This document shows positions 45,847-54,681 of a DNA stretch of 64,000 nt, in pieces. The notes beneath the pieces were generated by a model that saw nothing but the letters and a program-made list of their open reading frames with translations, was not told where the DNA came from and made no database searches. The DNA comes from Marinobacter lipolyticus SM19. Lineage in GTDB: Bacteria; Pseudomonadota; Gammaproteobacteria; Pseudomonadales; Oleiphilaceae. A program made the position numbers and the translations under genes. The DNA lies in the NCBI RefSeq assembly GCF_000397065.2, contig NZ_KE007326.1:110995-174994 (forward strand), read 5' to 3'. The first letter of the stretch is position 1; each line of letters begins with the position of its first letter.

Positions 45847-46668
45847 ATGAAATACATGTTGATGCGCAAAGCCGATGCCGACACCGAGAATGGCGTATTA
45901 CCCACGGAAGACATCTTTCAGGCGATGGCCGACTACAATGACCGTATGACACAGGCCGGAGTGTTCATCGATGGCAATGGACTGAGACCAACCCGCGAAG
46001 GTTGCCGCATTCTGTTCCGCAACGGCGAGCCGACCGTTGTGCATGGTCCGTTCGAGCAAGCCGGTGAGCAGCTGGCCGGCTACAGCGTGCTCGAGGTGAA
46101 CTCCCTGGAAGAGGCTATCGCCTGGGCGAAACAATGGCCCCCGGAAGATGCCAACGGCAATGTTACCCTTGAGTTACGAAGGTATTTTACGCTTGAAGAT
46201 TTCGAGCCCAGCCCGGCACTTGAGCAACACCGATCTCTGGGACAACTACCCCGGGAGATGAATGTGCATGTGGCGTTTGCCGGTAACTGCCGGGAAGCCA
46301 TGGAATTTTATGCAGCGGTGACCGGTGGCAACATGGAGGCCGTGATTGCCTACGGGGAAACACCGGCGGCTGAAGATGTGCCCCCAGAAATGCATGATCG
46401 CGTCATCCATGCGTCCCTTAATCTCAGGGGCCGTCGGCTAATGGGCGCGGATATGTCGGGAGATTGCTACCATCCACCCCAGGGCGCCCAGATTCATCTC
46501 GAATACGAAGATACAGATCAGGCGGAGCGGGTTTTCCATGCGCTTTCAGACGGAGGTGCGATCATTATGCCGTTTGAAAAGACATTCTGGGCACATCGTT
46601 TCGGAATGACCAAGGATCGTTTTGGCGTTCAATGGATGATCAGCAGTCAGATTGAACATTGCCAGTAA
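45847..46668 (+). CDS. YCII-domain / VOC-domain fusion protein
   Basis: A 273-residue two-domain protein. Residues 1-~110 resemble the YCII/DGPF domain (MKYMLMRKADADTE, GPFEQAGEQLAGYSVLEVNSLEEAIAWAKQWP). Residues ~135-270 form a PhnB-type VOC/glyoxalase domain (MNVHVAFAGNCREAMEFYAAVTGG, HASLNLRGRRLMGADM, FGMTKDRFGVQWMI). Both are usually separate small proteins. The start at 45847 has GGAGG eight bases upstream. It is followed after 21 bp by another PhnB-like gene, forming a likely two-gene operon. Confidence 0.83.
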   Translation: MKYMLMRKADADTENGVLPTEDIFQAMADYNDRMTQAGVFIDGNGLRPTREGCRILFRNGEPTVVHGPFEQAGEQLAGYSVLEVNSLEEAIAWAKQWPPEDANGNVTLELRRYFTLEDFEPSPALEQHRSLGQLPREMNVHVAFAGNCREAMEFYAAVTGGNMEAVIAYGETPAAEDVPPEMHDRVIHASLNLRGRRLMGADMSGDCYHPPQGAQIHLEYEDTDQAERVFHALSDGGAIIMPFEKTFWAHRFGMTKDRFGVQWMISSQIEHCQ

Positions 46669-46689
46669 GACACAACAAGGAGAAATAGC

Positions 46690-47175
46690 ATGACGGAGCA
46701 CGCAAAGAATACCATTTGCCTTTGGTTCGACGGCGGTGCCGAAGAGGCAGCGAACTTCTACGCGGAAACCTTTCCCGACTCATCGGTTGGTACCGTCCTT
46801 CGCGCGCCGGGAGACTATCCGGCCGGATCGGAGGGAGATGTTCTAACGGTGGAATTCACTGTCCTGGGCATTCCCTGCCTTGGGCTCAATGGCGGCCCAG
46901 CCTTTAAGCACAGCGAAGCATTCTCGTTTCAGGTTGCCACCTATGATCAAGAGGAAACCGATCGGTACTGGAACGCGATTGTCGGCAACGGCGGCGAAGA
47001 GAGCGCATGCGGGTGGTGCAGAGACAAATGGGGGCTGTGCTGGCAGATTACGCCGGTGGCTTTGACAGAAGCGATCGCCGATCCCGATCCTGCCGCGGCC
47101 AAGCGTGCATTCGATGCGATGTTGACGATGGGAAAGATCGACATAGCGACCATTGAAGCGGCGCGTCGAGGCTGA
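46690..47175 (+). CDS. PhnB-like VOC-family protein
   Basis: A 161-residue protein of the VOC superfamily, PhnB / 3-demethylubiquinone-methyltransferase-like branch. It opens NTICLWFDGGAEEAANFYAETFPDS and carries EFTVLGIPCLGLNGGPAFKHSEAFSFQV and CGWCRDKWGLCWQITP. No function is assigned to the family. AAGGAG precedes the ATG. It is co-directional with the YCII-VOC fusion. Confidence 0.85.
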   Translation: MTEHAKNTICLWFDGGAEEAANFYAETFPDSSVGTVLRAPGDYPAGSEGDVLTVEFTVLGIPCLGLNGGPAFKHSEAFSFQVATYDQEETDRYWNAIVGNGGEESACGWCRDKWGLCWQITPVALTEAIADPDPAAAKRAFDAMLTMGKIDIATIEAARRG

Positions 47176-47181
47176 TGCCAT

Positions 47182-47204
47182 AAAAAAGAGGTCATCCCTG
47201 ACCT
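47182..47204 (-). terminator. Rho-independent terminator on the minus strand
   Basis: AGGTCA/TGACCT (47189-47194, 47199-47204) with a 4-nt loop is followed on the minus strand by a six-T run (47182-47187). It would end transcription of the SnoaL-like gene, whose stop is 93 bp upstream in that direction, and stop read-through toward the PhnB-like gene. Confidence 0.7.
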
Positions 47205-47296
47205 ATCAAGAGGCACAACAACGCTCAAATGTGTGGGTGGCAGGACATCGGCGGGCATTGATTCATACCCGGCGCTAATGCTGTTTCAGTTGTTGC

Positions 47297-47746
47297 TCAG
47301 AGGGCTCTGACCTTGCCATCAGCTAACCATGGATAACGCTCGGTATCGGCACCCTCATAATCCGGGTCCAGGTATATGAAACAGCGCTGGATCTTGAAAT
47401 CCCGGATCTCAAAAACATCACACCAGCGCCCCGCGTGTGTTACGCCGGCTCTCCATTCAACACCACTCTTGGTTTTTCCTGAGGTGGTACCTTCCACCAC
47501 CACAAGATCGCCTTGCTGGACCAGGTTGGTGTACGCCACGTTGTGATTAACTTCCGCGAGGATGCCCAGAAGGTCCCCGAACAACGTTTCGATTTCCGCC
47601 CTGCCGGTCGCAATTCCCCATTTAGGAAAAAACACCTGGGCGTGGTCATCGAACAGCTCAATGATGCTGTCACCACGGTCCATACGTCTGAAATATTCCA
47701 GCGCAATGGACTTGCGCTGTTCGTCCGTCATCACTTTGGTTTCCAT
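47297..47746 (-). CDS. SnoaL / NTF2-like small protein
   Basis: A 149-residue NTF2-fold protein: helical N-terminus (EQRKSIALEYFRRMDRGD), FDDHAQVFFPKWGIATGRAEIETLFGDLL, then strands VVVEGTTSGKTKSGVEWRAGV and the family-like WCDVFEIRDFKIQRCFIYLDPDY. Such proteins include polyketide cyclases and ketosteroid isomerase-like enzymes. A role in the adjacent catabolic cluster is possible but unproven. GAGG lies eight bases before the ATG at 47746. Confidence 0.8.
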   Translation of the reverse strand: METKVMTDEQRKSIALEYFRRMDRGDSIIELFDDHAQVFFPKWGIATGRAEIETLFGDLLGILAEVNHNVAYTNLVQQGDLVVVEGTTSGKTKSGVEWRAGVTHAGRWCDVFEIRDFKIQRCFIYLDPDYEGADTERYPWLADGKVRAL

Positions 47747-47831
47747 AGAGCTAACCTCTAACCATGAAAGTCTTTGAATCCAGTTGTCACGCCAGATGGC
47801 TGATCCGAATATCGATTCAACCCTGGCTAAG

Positions 47832-47858
47832 CGGGCTTGCCACTTCCGGGCAAGCCCG
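47832..47858 (-). terminator. Hairpin after the DUF1329 gene
   Basis: CGGGCTTGCC and GGCAAGCCCG form a perfect 10-bp stem with a 7-nt loop, immediately after the DUF1329 stop at 47866. No clear T-tract follows on the minus strand, but position and stem strength favour a terminator for the DUF1329-DUF1302-MMPL-YCF48 set. Confidence 0.6.
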
Positions 47859-47865
47859 ACGGCCG

Positions 47866-49125
47866 TTAGCGGGCGATCATCTCCAGAGCGCTCAGTGATA
47901 TATCACGAGGCGAAATGTCAGGATCGTTCAGGCTGTAATCGCGGAAAAGGAATATCGAAGCGTGCTTCGATTTGAAGTCGATGACATGACCTTGAATCGA
48001 GGAGATATACTTCATCCCATCCTTCCCGACAGATGGCGTCGTTTGAAAGTTAATGAACTTCCAGAATTCACCTTTCTTGTCATAAGCTTCGCCCTGGTAC
48101 AGCTTTGGATAATCAACATCCATGTACACCACTTTCCTGCTGTACGGATGCTCTTCAGGGGCAGTGCCCTCAATCACCCACACTTCCCGTGGCTGCCATT
48201 TCTGGACAGGGTTCCAGTAAGGAGGATTCTTCAGATCCACCGTTGCCCATTCCTCCGGGGTTCCTGCTTTATCAGGGTTGTACCCCATATCCGCATCACT
48301 GATCGCCAGAATCCAGCGTCGACCAACCACCTTGATTTCCGGATACCAGGAAGGCCGGGCATTCCACACGTAGATGTCATCGTTGAGAAAGTCCAGGCCA
48401 CCGATCGGGTCCATCCAGGCGCCGCCAGAGAGGCGCCGGGTGCGTCGGGCGGAGCGAATATACGCCCAGCTGTCTTCAACTTTCGGCTCATCGTAACGAA
48501 CCGTAAAAGTGCCCACCCCTTTGATGTCCTGCGGTGCTGTCGCCACAAAGAGTGTTTTCGTCAGAATGGAACCATCACCCAGAACCGGTTCCCCCCCACT
48601 CAGGCGACCTTTGTGGTAGTAGCGCTGAAAGAGCCAGTCCTGGGTTTTTTCCAACCCGTTCTCGCCGTCAATCAGCAGGAAGGTCGCTTTGTTATCCACC
48701 ACATCGCCTTCGGGCGATGCGTAGTAGAAGTTCCAGATTAGCTTTTCGCCGGCGTGGGGGTCGTCATCCGATACGTTGGGGAAAGGTATGCCTGCCACCC
48801 ACCCGGTAACTTCCCGTGTTTCGGGGTCATAGGTGGCCTGGCCGCCGTACTTTTCCGTGGCTTCAATGTAGCTCGGGTCTAACTCTATTGGAGCCGAGTG
48901 GCTGAGCGGAATCTGGAGATTCCAGTTACGGATCTGCCATTCCAGTTTATCGGTCAACAGACTGGCAATGGTGTGGCCTTCAAACGTATCGTTCATGACC
49001 TCGTCCAGGTTGGACTTATCAATCACGGTACCTGCCGGCAATTCAGCCGCAACGGACCATGACGCAGACAGACTGGCCACGGCCGAAAACAGGAAAGGGA
49101 CACAGAGTTTTTTTACGTTCAGCAT
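47866..49125 (-). CDS. DUF1329 (PF07044) envelope protein
   Basis: A 419-residue exported protein with a signal peptide (to about residue 27). The sequence matches the DUF1329 family, which has a LolB-like lipid-binding fold: GWVAGIPFPNVSDDDPHAGEKLIWNFYY near residue 110 and the RSARRTRRLSGGAWMDPIGGLDF block near 245. In other bacteria these proteins sit with DUF1302, MMPL and YCF48 genes, as here, and are thought to handle hydrophobic compounds; no reaction is known. It lies 15 bp after the DUF1302 gene. Confidence 0.88.
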   Translation of the reverse strand: MLNVKKLCVPFLFSAVASLSASWSVAAELPAGTVIDKSNLDEVMNDTFEGHTIASLLTDKLEWQIRNWNLQIPLSHSAPIELDPSYIEATEKYGGQATYDPETREVTGWVAGIPFPNVSDDDPHAGEKLIWNFYYASPEGDVVDNKATFLLIDGENGLEKTQDWLFQRYYHKGRLSGGEPVLGDGSILTKTLFVATAPQDIKGVGTFTVRYDEPKVEDSWAYIRSARRTRRLSGGAWMDPIGGLDFLNDDIYVWNARPSWYPEIKVVGRRWILAISDADMGYNPDKAGTPEEWATVDLKNPPYWNPVQKWQPREVWVIEGTAPEEHPYSRKVVYMDVDYPKLYQGEAYDKKGEFWKFINFQTTPSVGKDGMKYISSIQGHVIDFKSKHASIFLFRDYSLNDPDISPRDISLSALEMIAR

Positions 49126-49140
49126 GAGATAGCTCCCAGA

Positions 49141-50685
49141 TTAGAATTGGCGCGTCAGACGGAAGAGAAGTTGATTGTTGTTGGCAAATCCACCGAACAG
49201 ATGGGTGTCCCGCTCAATCTCGCCGGGTTCCTTCTGTCCGTCGTGGAAGAACAAATCAGCCTCTGCCCGCAGTCGCCAGCTGTCGCCCATGACAAATTCA
49301 ACACTCGGAATCACAAAACCACCGCCGTTACTCAAATCGGTACCCACAGCCAGCATCGGGTTGATAGAGTCGTTCTTGTAGTTCAGTCCGAGGATGGCGG
49401 TCAGCAGTGTGGTGTGTTCTTTGATCGGCGCTCCGAAGCCCACCAGCTCTACGATGTCATCGTCTCGGTCATAGGACTGGATCCATTTATCAAACACTTG
49501 CACGGAGAAGAATGACGGGCGTTGGGTTCCCAGCAATGACTGCAGGTTCAGGTTCTTATCCAGCCGAACCATGGTCTGCAGAACATCTTTCTTCTTGATG
49601 CCACCAAAACCGGGCAACGCGCCGCCAAAGAAGTTTGTACCGACATTGAATGCGGCGTCCTTGGTGTAAACGATTTCAGTGCTGAGTACCGAATCGATCG
49701 ATGGGACATAGCCATTGAGCGTGACCCCGAACAGGTCAATCTCGGGATGGATAAAGTCACCCAGCGTACCTTCCGGTGCCTCCTTATAGGGAGCAAAGGC
49801 CGAGTTGACCACCGGGTCGTTATTGAACGTCTTCAGGTAAGCGATCGAGTAACCTATCCCACCGGCAAAGCCAGACCAGCGGACACCACCGGTTGGATCA
49901 TCGGCATCACCATCGGAATGGTCATGGTTAGTGGTGAGTAAGCCAGGAGCCAGGAAATCAATGCCCTTGTTCGGCTGCAACGCCCAACGCCCACCGAACA
50001 GGTCGTAGGTATTGCCAATGTCCTTATCACGATCCAGGCCAGGACGGAGAAGCAACTGCAGGCTGCCACCGGCTTCCGGTATGTCGATCGTTGTATCAAC
50101 CAGAATCAGGGGCTTACGCAATTCATCACTCTCCGGCTCCAGGAAGGAACGCCAGCGGTAGTCGAAACCATGGACCACATCCATAGCCCGGAAGAAATCA
50201 GTTTCTCCCCAGACCACCTGTTGCTTACCCACCCGGAACCTGACCCGGTCCGTGGCTGAGTAATCAAAGTAGAATTCCCGCAATTCGCCCTGGTTGTAGG
50301 TATCTGTCAGGTCACTGCCGGGGCCACCGGGCGTCGCAGCCTGGTTCTGATCCTCCAGTCGTTCCAGATAATCCGTTTTGTACTCGGCATCTGCCCGACC
50401 GATGGCCTTCCAGTACAGGGGGCCGGTTTTGAGATCCGCATCCAGCATCAATGAACCACGCACCATGGACGGATCCCAACGATCGTCTTCGGGCGTTTCG
50501 GGAGGGTTCTGTAAGTTAAAGGACGTCCAGGCACGCACATACCCTCCAATACGGAAGTTACTCGTGTCCCAGCCCAATATTTCATCGGCACCATGGGCCA
50601 CGCCAGAACCAAGAGCCATGCAAGTAATTAAGGCTCCGGCGCCACCACGACCCGTGAGGCGATACCACTTACTCAGTGTCTGCAT
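49141..50685 (-). CDS. DUF1302 outer-membrane-like protein
   Basis: A 514-residue protein with a signal peptide ending near residue 33 (VAHGADEILGW follows). It has regular amphipathic strands and a C-terminal FRLTRQF ending in Phe, all consistent with an outer-membrane beta-barrel. Family traits include FDYSATDRVRFRVGKQQVVWGETDFFR and ELRKPLILVDTTI. It probably forms the outer-membrane part of a system with the neighbouring DUF1329, MMPL and YCF48 proteins. A GAGGATGG stretch precedes the ATG. Confidence 0.87.
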   Translation of the reverse strand: MQTLSKWYRLTGRGGAGALITCMALGSGVAHGADEILGWDTSNFRIGGYVRAWTSFNLQNPPETPEDDRWDPSMVRGSLMLDADLKTGPLYWKAIGRADAEYKTDYLERLEDQNQAATPGGPGSDLTDTYNQGELREFYFDYSATDRVRFRVGKQQVVWGETDFFRAMDVVHGFDYRWRSFLEPESDELRKPLILVDTTIDIPEAGGSLQLLLRPGLDRDKDIGNTYDLFGGRWALQPNKGIDFLAPGLLTTNHDHSDGDADDPTGGVRWSGFAGGIGYSIAYLKTFNNDPVVNSAFAPYKEAPEGTLGDFIHPEIDLFGVTLNGYVPSIDSVLSTEIVYTKDAAFNVGTNFFGGALPGFGGIKKKDVLQTMVRLDKNLNLQSLLGTQRPSFFSVQVFDKWIQSYDRDDDIVELVGFGAPIKEHTTLLTAILGLNYKNDSINPMLAVGTDLSNGGGFVIPSVEFVMGDSWRLRAEADLFFHDGQKEPGEIERDTHLFGGFANNNQLLFRLTRQF

Positions 50686-50798
50686 ATTCCATCCTCGATA
50701 ACTGACTTATATTTGTTGTTTACCTATCAAGTTGGCCGGGGGCTTTCGGAGCCCGAACTACACATTCCCTCTGCACTAGCCAGCACGCTTCACTTCCA

Positions 50799-53225
50799 CT
50801 ACATGACTTTCTCCATTGTCTGTGTCGCCGGACTGGCGAACGGTTTTTGAGGTTTTGGCTGTGTTTCACTTGCAACATCCGCCGGGCGGACACTTCCAGC
50901 CGTAATGAAATCCGGCCGCAGGACATAGACCATTGAGGGCACGATAAGCAGGGCACTGACTGCAGAAACGAAGAGCCAGATGCCCATCAAAATGCCCATA
51001 TCGGCCTGGAATCGGAGGGATGAGGCCCACCACAGGACAACGCTGGCTGTGAGTGTCAGCGCGGTGATGAGTACGCCTTTGCCGGCGGTGCGAAGAGAAT
51101 TGACGATCGCCTTTTTGAGATCGCTGTCTTTATGTAACTGCTCACGGATGCCATCGACGATGTAGATGGCATAATCCACTCCCAGACCTATACCCAGGGC
51201 AGCCACCGGCAATGTGCTGATGTTCATGCCGATGCCTTGCCAGGCCATATAACTGAAGGTGACGGTATTGGCGAGCACGACCGGGACCATGAAGAACAAT
51301 CCCGCCACGGTCGAGCGGTAGGCTATGGCGCAGAAAATAACGAGAACCAACAGCGCCAGAGCGATGCTTTCCACCTGCCCGACCAGAATCACTTCGTTAA
51401 CAGCGGCCAGCGTACCGATCAGGCCACCCGCCAATTGGTACTCGCCCTCGGCGATGGGGTTCTGTTCCACATACTCTTTGACTCGGGCAATCGCCGTGCG
51501 AATGGTCTCTCCCTTGTGGTCACGGAAGTAGAAGGTCAGTGCGGCATCCTGGTACTGGGGATCAGCAAAGCGGGCCATATCGCCGGGATCAGAACCGGAA
51601 GTGTACATATAGAGAAGTTCGCCGTTCTCACGCCGATCCGCACCAAGCTCCAGATGACGTGGATTCCCTTCCCAAAGCACACTGCGCACTGACGGGATAA
51701 CATCGGAGACCGACAAGCTGCCCCCCACTTCCGGCTGGGCAGCCATGAACTTCTGCAGCTCGCCCATGTTCCTGAGCACAAACGGTTCCTTGACCGCATC
51801 AGGCTCATTGCCTGAGAACACAACCAGCATCTGGTCGGCGCCCTGGAACTGGCTGTTGATGGCGGCAGAATCCTGGTTATATGTGGAATTCGGCCACAGA
51901 ATGGGCGACCCCGGCTCAGCATCGCCCACCTGGATTTTCGTCGCGTAGAGGCCGGAGACGACAAAGGTCAATACGGCCATCGACAGCATGGCGAAGCGCC
52001 AGCGGGAGGTTGCGATATGGATACACAGGCTCAGCACACGCTGGATAGCTGCGGACAAGTCCAATCCATGCACATAGCCATCGGGTTTCTTGATCCAGGA
52101 CAGCAAAACAGGCGTCAGGACACAGGCGGTCAGGATAATGGTTAATACCCAGATGGTTCCGATGACCGCCACTTTCTCCAGCAGGGGGATGGGGGTAAGC
52201 ATGACGACCATAATGCAACCGGCATCGGTCATGACTCCCAGAAAACCAGGCTTGAAAAGCTGGAGCATGCTTGCCTGGGCCGCCGCCGTAGTACTTTCGG
52301 CGCCTCGGGCAAGCTCATCGTCGAAACGGGTGACTAACTGAACCGAATGGGAAATAGCGCGCGCGGTGATCAGGAAGGCAATGACGATGACCAGGGGATC
52401 AAGGTTGAATCCCAACAATTGCGCGGACCCCAGTGCCCAGATGGCACTTGTTGTCCCGGCCAACAATGGTAACAGCGTACCCCTCCAGGTCCGGGCAATG
52501 ACGAACAACAGGGCAATCAGACTGCAGATCGTCAGCAGAAATATCTGCAACGTTTCCGGCAGGTAGTGATTGACCCAGCCATACAGGATGGGCTCTCCGA
52601 CTATCCGGACCCTGACATCGTCATCCTGCACCGTATCGGCAATGCCACTGATCTGGGAGAAAATCCGCGAGTAGTCCAGCTCATCGTCGTAGAAATCAAC
52701 GGTGATAAGCGCGGCCTTCAGATCCTGCGAAACATAAGCCCCATGAACCAGGGAATTGGATAGCACCGATTCTTTCAGCTCCGCGAGCCCCTGATCATCC
52801 GTTGGTACATCAGGCCACATCAACGAACGCACATCGATGGCGTTGGTCGAGCCTCGAACCTCTTTCAGCTTCTTCGATGCTAACGAGGTAATCTGAAACG
52901 GATTAACGCCATCGACTTGCTGCAGATCCTTGGTCACTTTCTGCAACTTGCTCAGGAAGTTCCGGTTGAAAATGTCACCCTGCTCGACTTCGAGCATAAT
53001 GCTGACCAGGTTCGAACCACCAAAGGTGTTCTTGATCTTTTGATGAACCTGCACGTACGGGTGATCCTGTGGCAACAGGTCCTCAAACACCGTCATGATT
53101 TCTACCCGCGACGCGGCAACCAGCATGATCGCTGTCACCACCATGTAGGCAGACACAACAAACAGCCGATAACGAATACAAGCTTCAACGAAATGCTGAA
53201 GTTTCAGAAAATTGGAATCTTTCAC
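50799..53225 (-). CDS. MMPL/RND-superfamily transporter (first copy)
   Basis: An 808-residue inner-membrane protein with two halves, each one TM helix plus a large periplasmic loop plus five TM helices, typical of hydrophobe/lipid RND transporters. Motifs include VFEDLLPQDHPYVQVHQKI after TM1, the GLGVDYAIYIVDGIREQL segment in TM4 of half two, and ALGSAQLLGFNLDPLVIVIAFLI in half one. The start codon at 53225 reads GTG. It clusters with DUF1302/DUF1329 downstream and YCF48 25 bp upstream. Export or trafficking of a hydrophobic compound is inferred. Confidence 0.88.
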   Translation of the reverse strand: MKDSNFLKLQHFVEACIRYRLFVVSAYMVVTAIMLVAASRVEIMTVFEDLLPQDHPYVQVHQKIKNTFGGSNLVSIMLEVEQGDIFNRNFLSKLQKVTKDLQQVDGVNPFQITSLASKKLKEVRGSTNAIDVRSLMWPDVPTDDQGLAELKESVLSNSLVHGAYVSQDLKAALITVDFYDDELDYSRIFSQISGIADTVQDDDVRVRIVGEPILYGWVNHYLPETLQIFLLTICSLIALLFVIARTWRGTLLPLLAGTTSAIWALGSAQLLGFNLDPLVIVIAFLITARAISHSVQLVTRFDDELARGAESTTAAAQASMLQLFKPGFLGVMTDAGCIMVVMLTPIPLLEKVAVIGTIWVLTIILTACVLTPVLLSWIKKPDGYVHGLDLSAAIQRVLSLCIHIATSRWRFAMLSMAVLTFVVSGLYATKIQVGDAEPGSPILWPNSTYNQDSAAINSQFQGADQMLVVFSGNEPDAVKEPFVLRNMGELQKFMAAQPEVGGSLSVSDVIPSVRSVLWEGNPRHLELGADRRENGELLYMYTSGSDPGDMARFADPQYQDAALTFYFRDHKGETIRTAIARVKEYVEQNPIAEGEYQLAGGLIGTLAAVNEVILVGQVESIALALLVLVIFCAIAYRSTVAGLFFMVPVVLANTVTFSYMAWQGIGMNISTLPVAALGIGLGVDYAIYIVDGIREQLHKDSDLKKAIVNSLRTAGKGVLITALTLTASVVLWWASSLRFQADMGILMGIWLFVSAVSALLIVPSMVYVLRPDFITAGSVRPADVASETQPKPQKPFASPATQTMEKVM

Positions 53226-53250
53226 TTTGGCCCCAACTATTATTGTTTGA

Positions 53251-54231
53251 TCAGTGACTAAGGATTTTCAGCGCCCCGTTCTCTACCCATGCCAACGTGG
53301 CGCCGGCCAGGTAATAGCCGTCTTTTTGATGCGTTACTTCGGTATACCAACGACGCGTTTGCTGACTGCTCCGTGCAGGTTTCCATTCCGTTGCGCTGGT
53401 ACCCGCAGTGAGTACAACGCCATCTCCACCTGCGGCTATCCAACGCGTTCCGTTCCATGTCACATCGAACAAATGCTCCGCTGTAACCGGGGCCCTTACC
53501 GTCCACTGTTTGCCCCCATCGCTGGTTGTCATCACCAGCCCGGACATACCGACGGCCACTCCATGACGCGAATCCCTGAATGCAATCGCCATCAGGCTGT
53601 CTTCCACCGGGCTGTCTACAACTTGCCACGAGTCCCCGCCATCGGCTGAAACCCGGAGGTTCCCGAACTCGCCAACCAGCCATCCGCGACGACCAACGAA
53701 GAAGATGTCATTCCAGGAGATATCCTCCTGCTCCGCGGTCGACTCCCAGGTCATGCCGAAATCGTTGGAGCGCAGCGCCATACCACCAGCGCCCACAACC
53801 CAGGCGACACCACCCGGCATGGTTCTGACCCGAACGAATTTGTTGGCAATGTCGGAACGGGGTACCTCAACCTCATGCCAGGACCTGCCACCATCCTTCG
53901 TCGTCAGCACGACTCCGTCGTTTCCGGCAGCAACGGCCCTTTCTGAATCCCAGGCTTCTATATCCTGCAAGGTGTCATTGACCGGAGTTGGCTGGAGCTC
54001 CCATGATTTGCCCTGATCGGTGCTGTGCACGATCTTTCCGCCGCTGCCCGCCGCCCAGAACGCGTCCGCCGACGGCAGAGCAATACCGTAGAAGCTGTCC
54101 CCTCGTTCAAAGATGGGTTTCAGGACGCTTGAACCCGCCGGTTCCGGCCGGATAAACAGGCCCGCATATAACAGTCCACCGACAACCATCAGTGGCACCA
54201 TGGAAATAAGAAATTTCATTACTCGTTTCAC
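53251..54231 (-). CDS. YCF48-like beta-propeller protein (first copy)
   Basis: A membrane-anchored or exported protein of about 326 residues, with an N-terminal hydrophobic segment followed by at least five Asp-box repeats (STDQGKSW, TKDGGRSW, SNDFGMTW, SADGGDSW, TSDGGKQW) typical of BNR/YCF48 propellers. Such proteins act as assembly factors or scaffolds in envelope complexes; association with MMPL transporters is common. A GTG at 54231 lies five bases after GGAGG and gives a basic n-region; an ATG at 54219 is the alternative. Confidence 0.8.
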   Translation of the reverse strand: MKRVMKFLISMVPLMVVGGLLYAGLFIRPEPAGSSVLKPIFERGDSFYGIALPSADAFWAAGSGGKIVHSTDQGKSWELQPTPVNDTLQDIEAWDSERAVAAGNDGVVLTTKDGGRSWHEVEVPRSDIANKFVRVRTMPGGVAWVVGAGGMALRSNDFGMTWESTAEQEDISWNDIFFVGRRGWLVGEFGNLRVSADGGDSWQVVDSPVEDSLMAIAFRDSRHGVAVGMSGLVMTTSDGGKQWTVRAPVTAEHLFDVTWNGTRWIAAGGDGVVLTAGTSATEWKPARSSQQTRRWYTEVTHQKDGYYLAGATLAWVENGALKILSH

Positions 54232-54270
54232 TTGATCCTCCAAACACTCCGAACTCATTGGGAACTGCGC

Positions 54271-54654
54271 TCAGTTACTGGACTCGAAATACTGAATAAT
54301 CAGCTCACGCTTACCGGGATCATCCTGGAAGTACGTCATGGCACTGCCGGGGGCGAGGGCCTGGGTATCGGCAAGCCAGGCGTCCAAAAGTTCGCGGCTC
54401 CAGGGCTGGCCGCCAAGCCGCTGCAGGAAGCTGTCCGAGTAGTCATAACCGGGCGCTGAGCCCGCGGGCCTGTCTAGCAGGCCATGCAGGTTCGGACCCA
54501 TTCCGTGTGGTTCATCGCGCTTGAAGGTGTGGCAGGCCCCGCAATGACTGGCCGTCAGTTTTTCCGACAGGCTGACCTCTTTCCCCTGCGCCATGGCTTG
54601 CCACCCCGCTAGAATCAGCCCCACTATCACTAGCCTTTTCGTCGTGCTACGCAT
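54271..54654 (-). CDS. Small c-type cytochrome
   Basis: A 127-residue class I cytochrome c with a signal peptide ending near AMAQG. The heme motif CGACH (Cys38, Cys41, His42) and the likely axial Met106 in PGSAMTYF are present. The ATG at 54654 is eight bases from GGAG; the ATG two codons upstream is too close. It lies 27 bp after a Tat-exported flavoprotein gene and is probably that enzyme's periplasmic electron acceptor. Confidence 0.88.
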   Translation of the reverse strand: MRSTTKRLVIVGLILAGWQAMAQGKEVSLSEKLTASHCGACHTFKRDEPHGMGPNLHGLLDRPAGSAPGYDYSDSFLQRLGGQPWSRELLDAWLADTQALAPGSAMTYFQDDPGKRELIIQYFESSN

Positions 54655-54681
54655 TTGCATATCTCCTGTAAGTAGGCGCTA

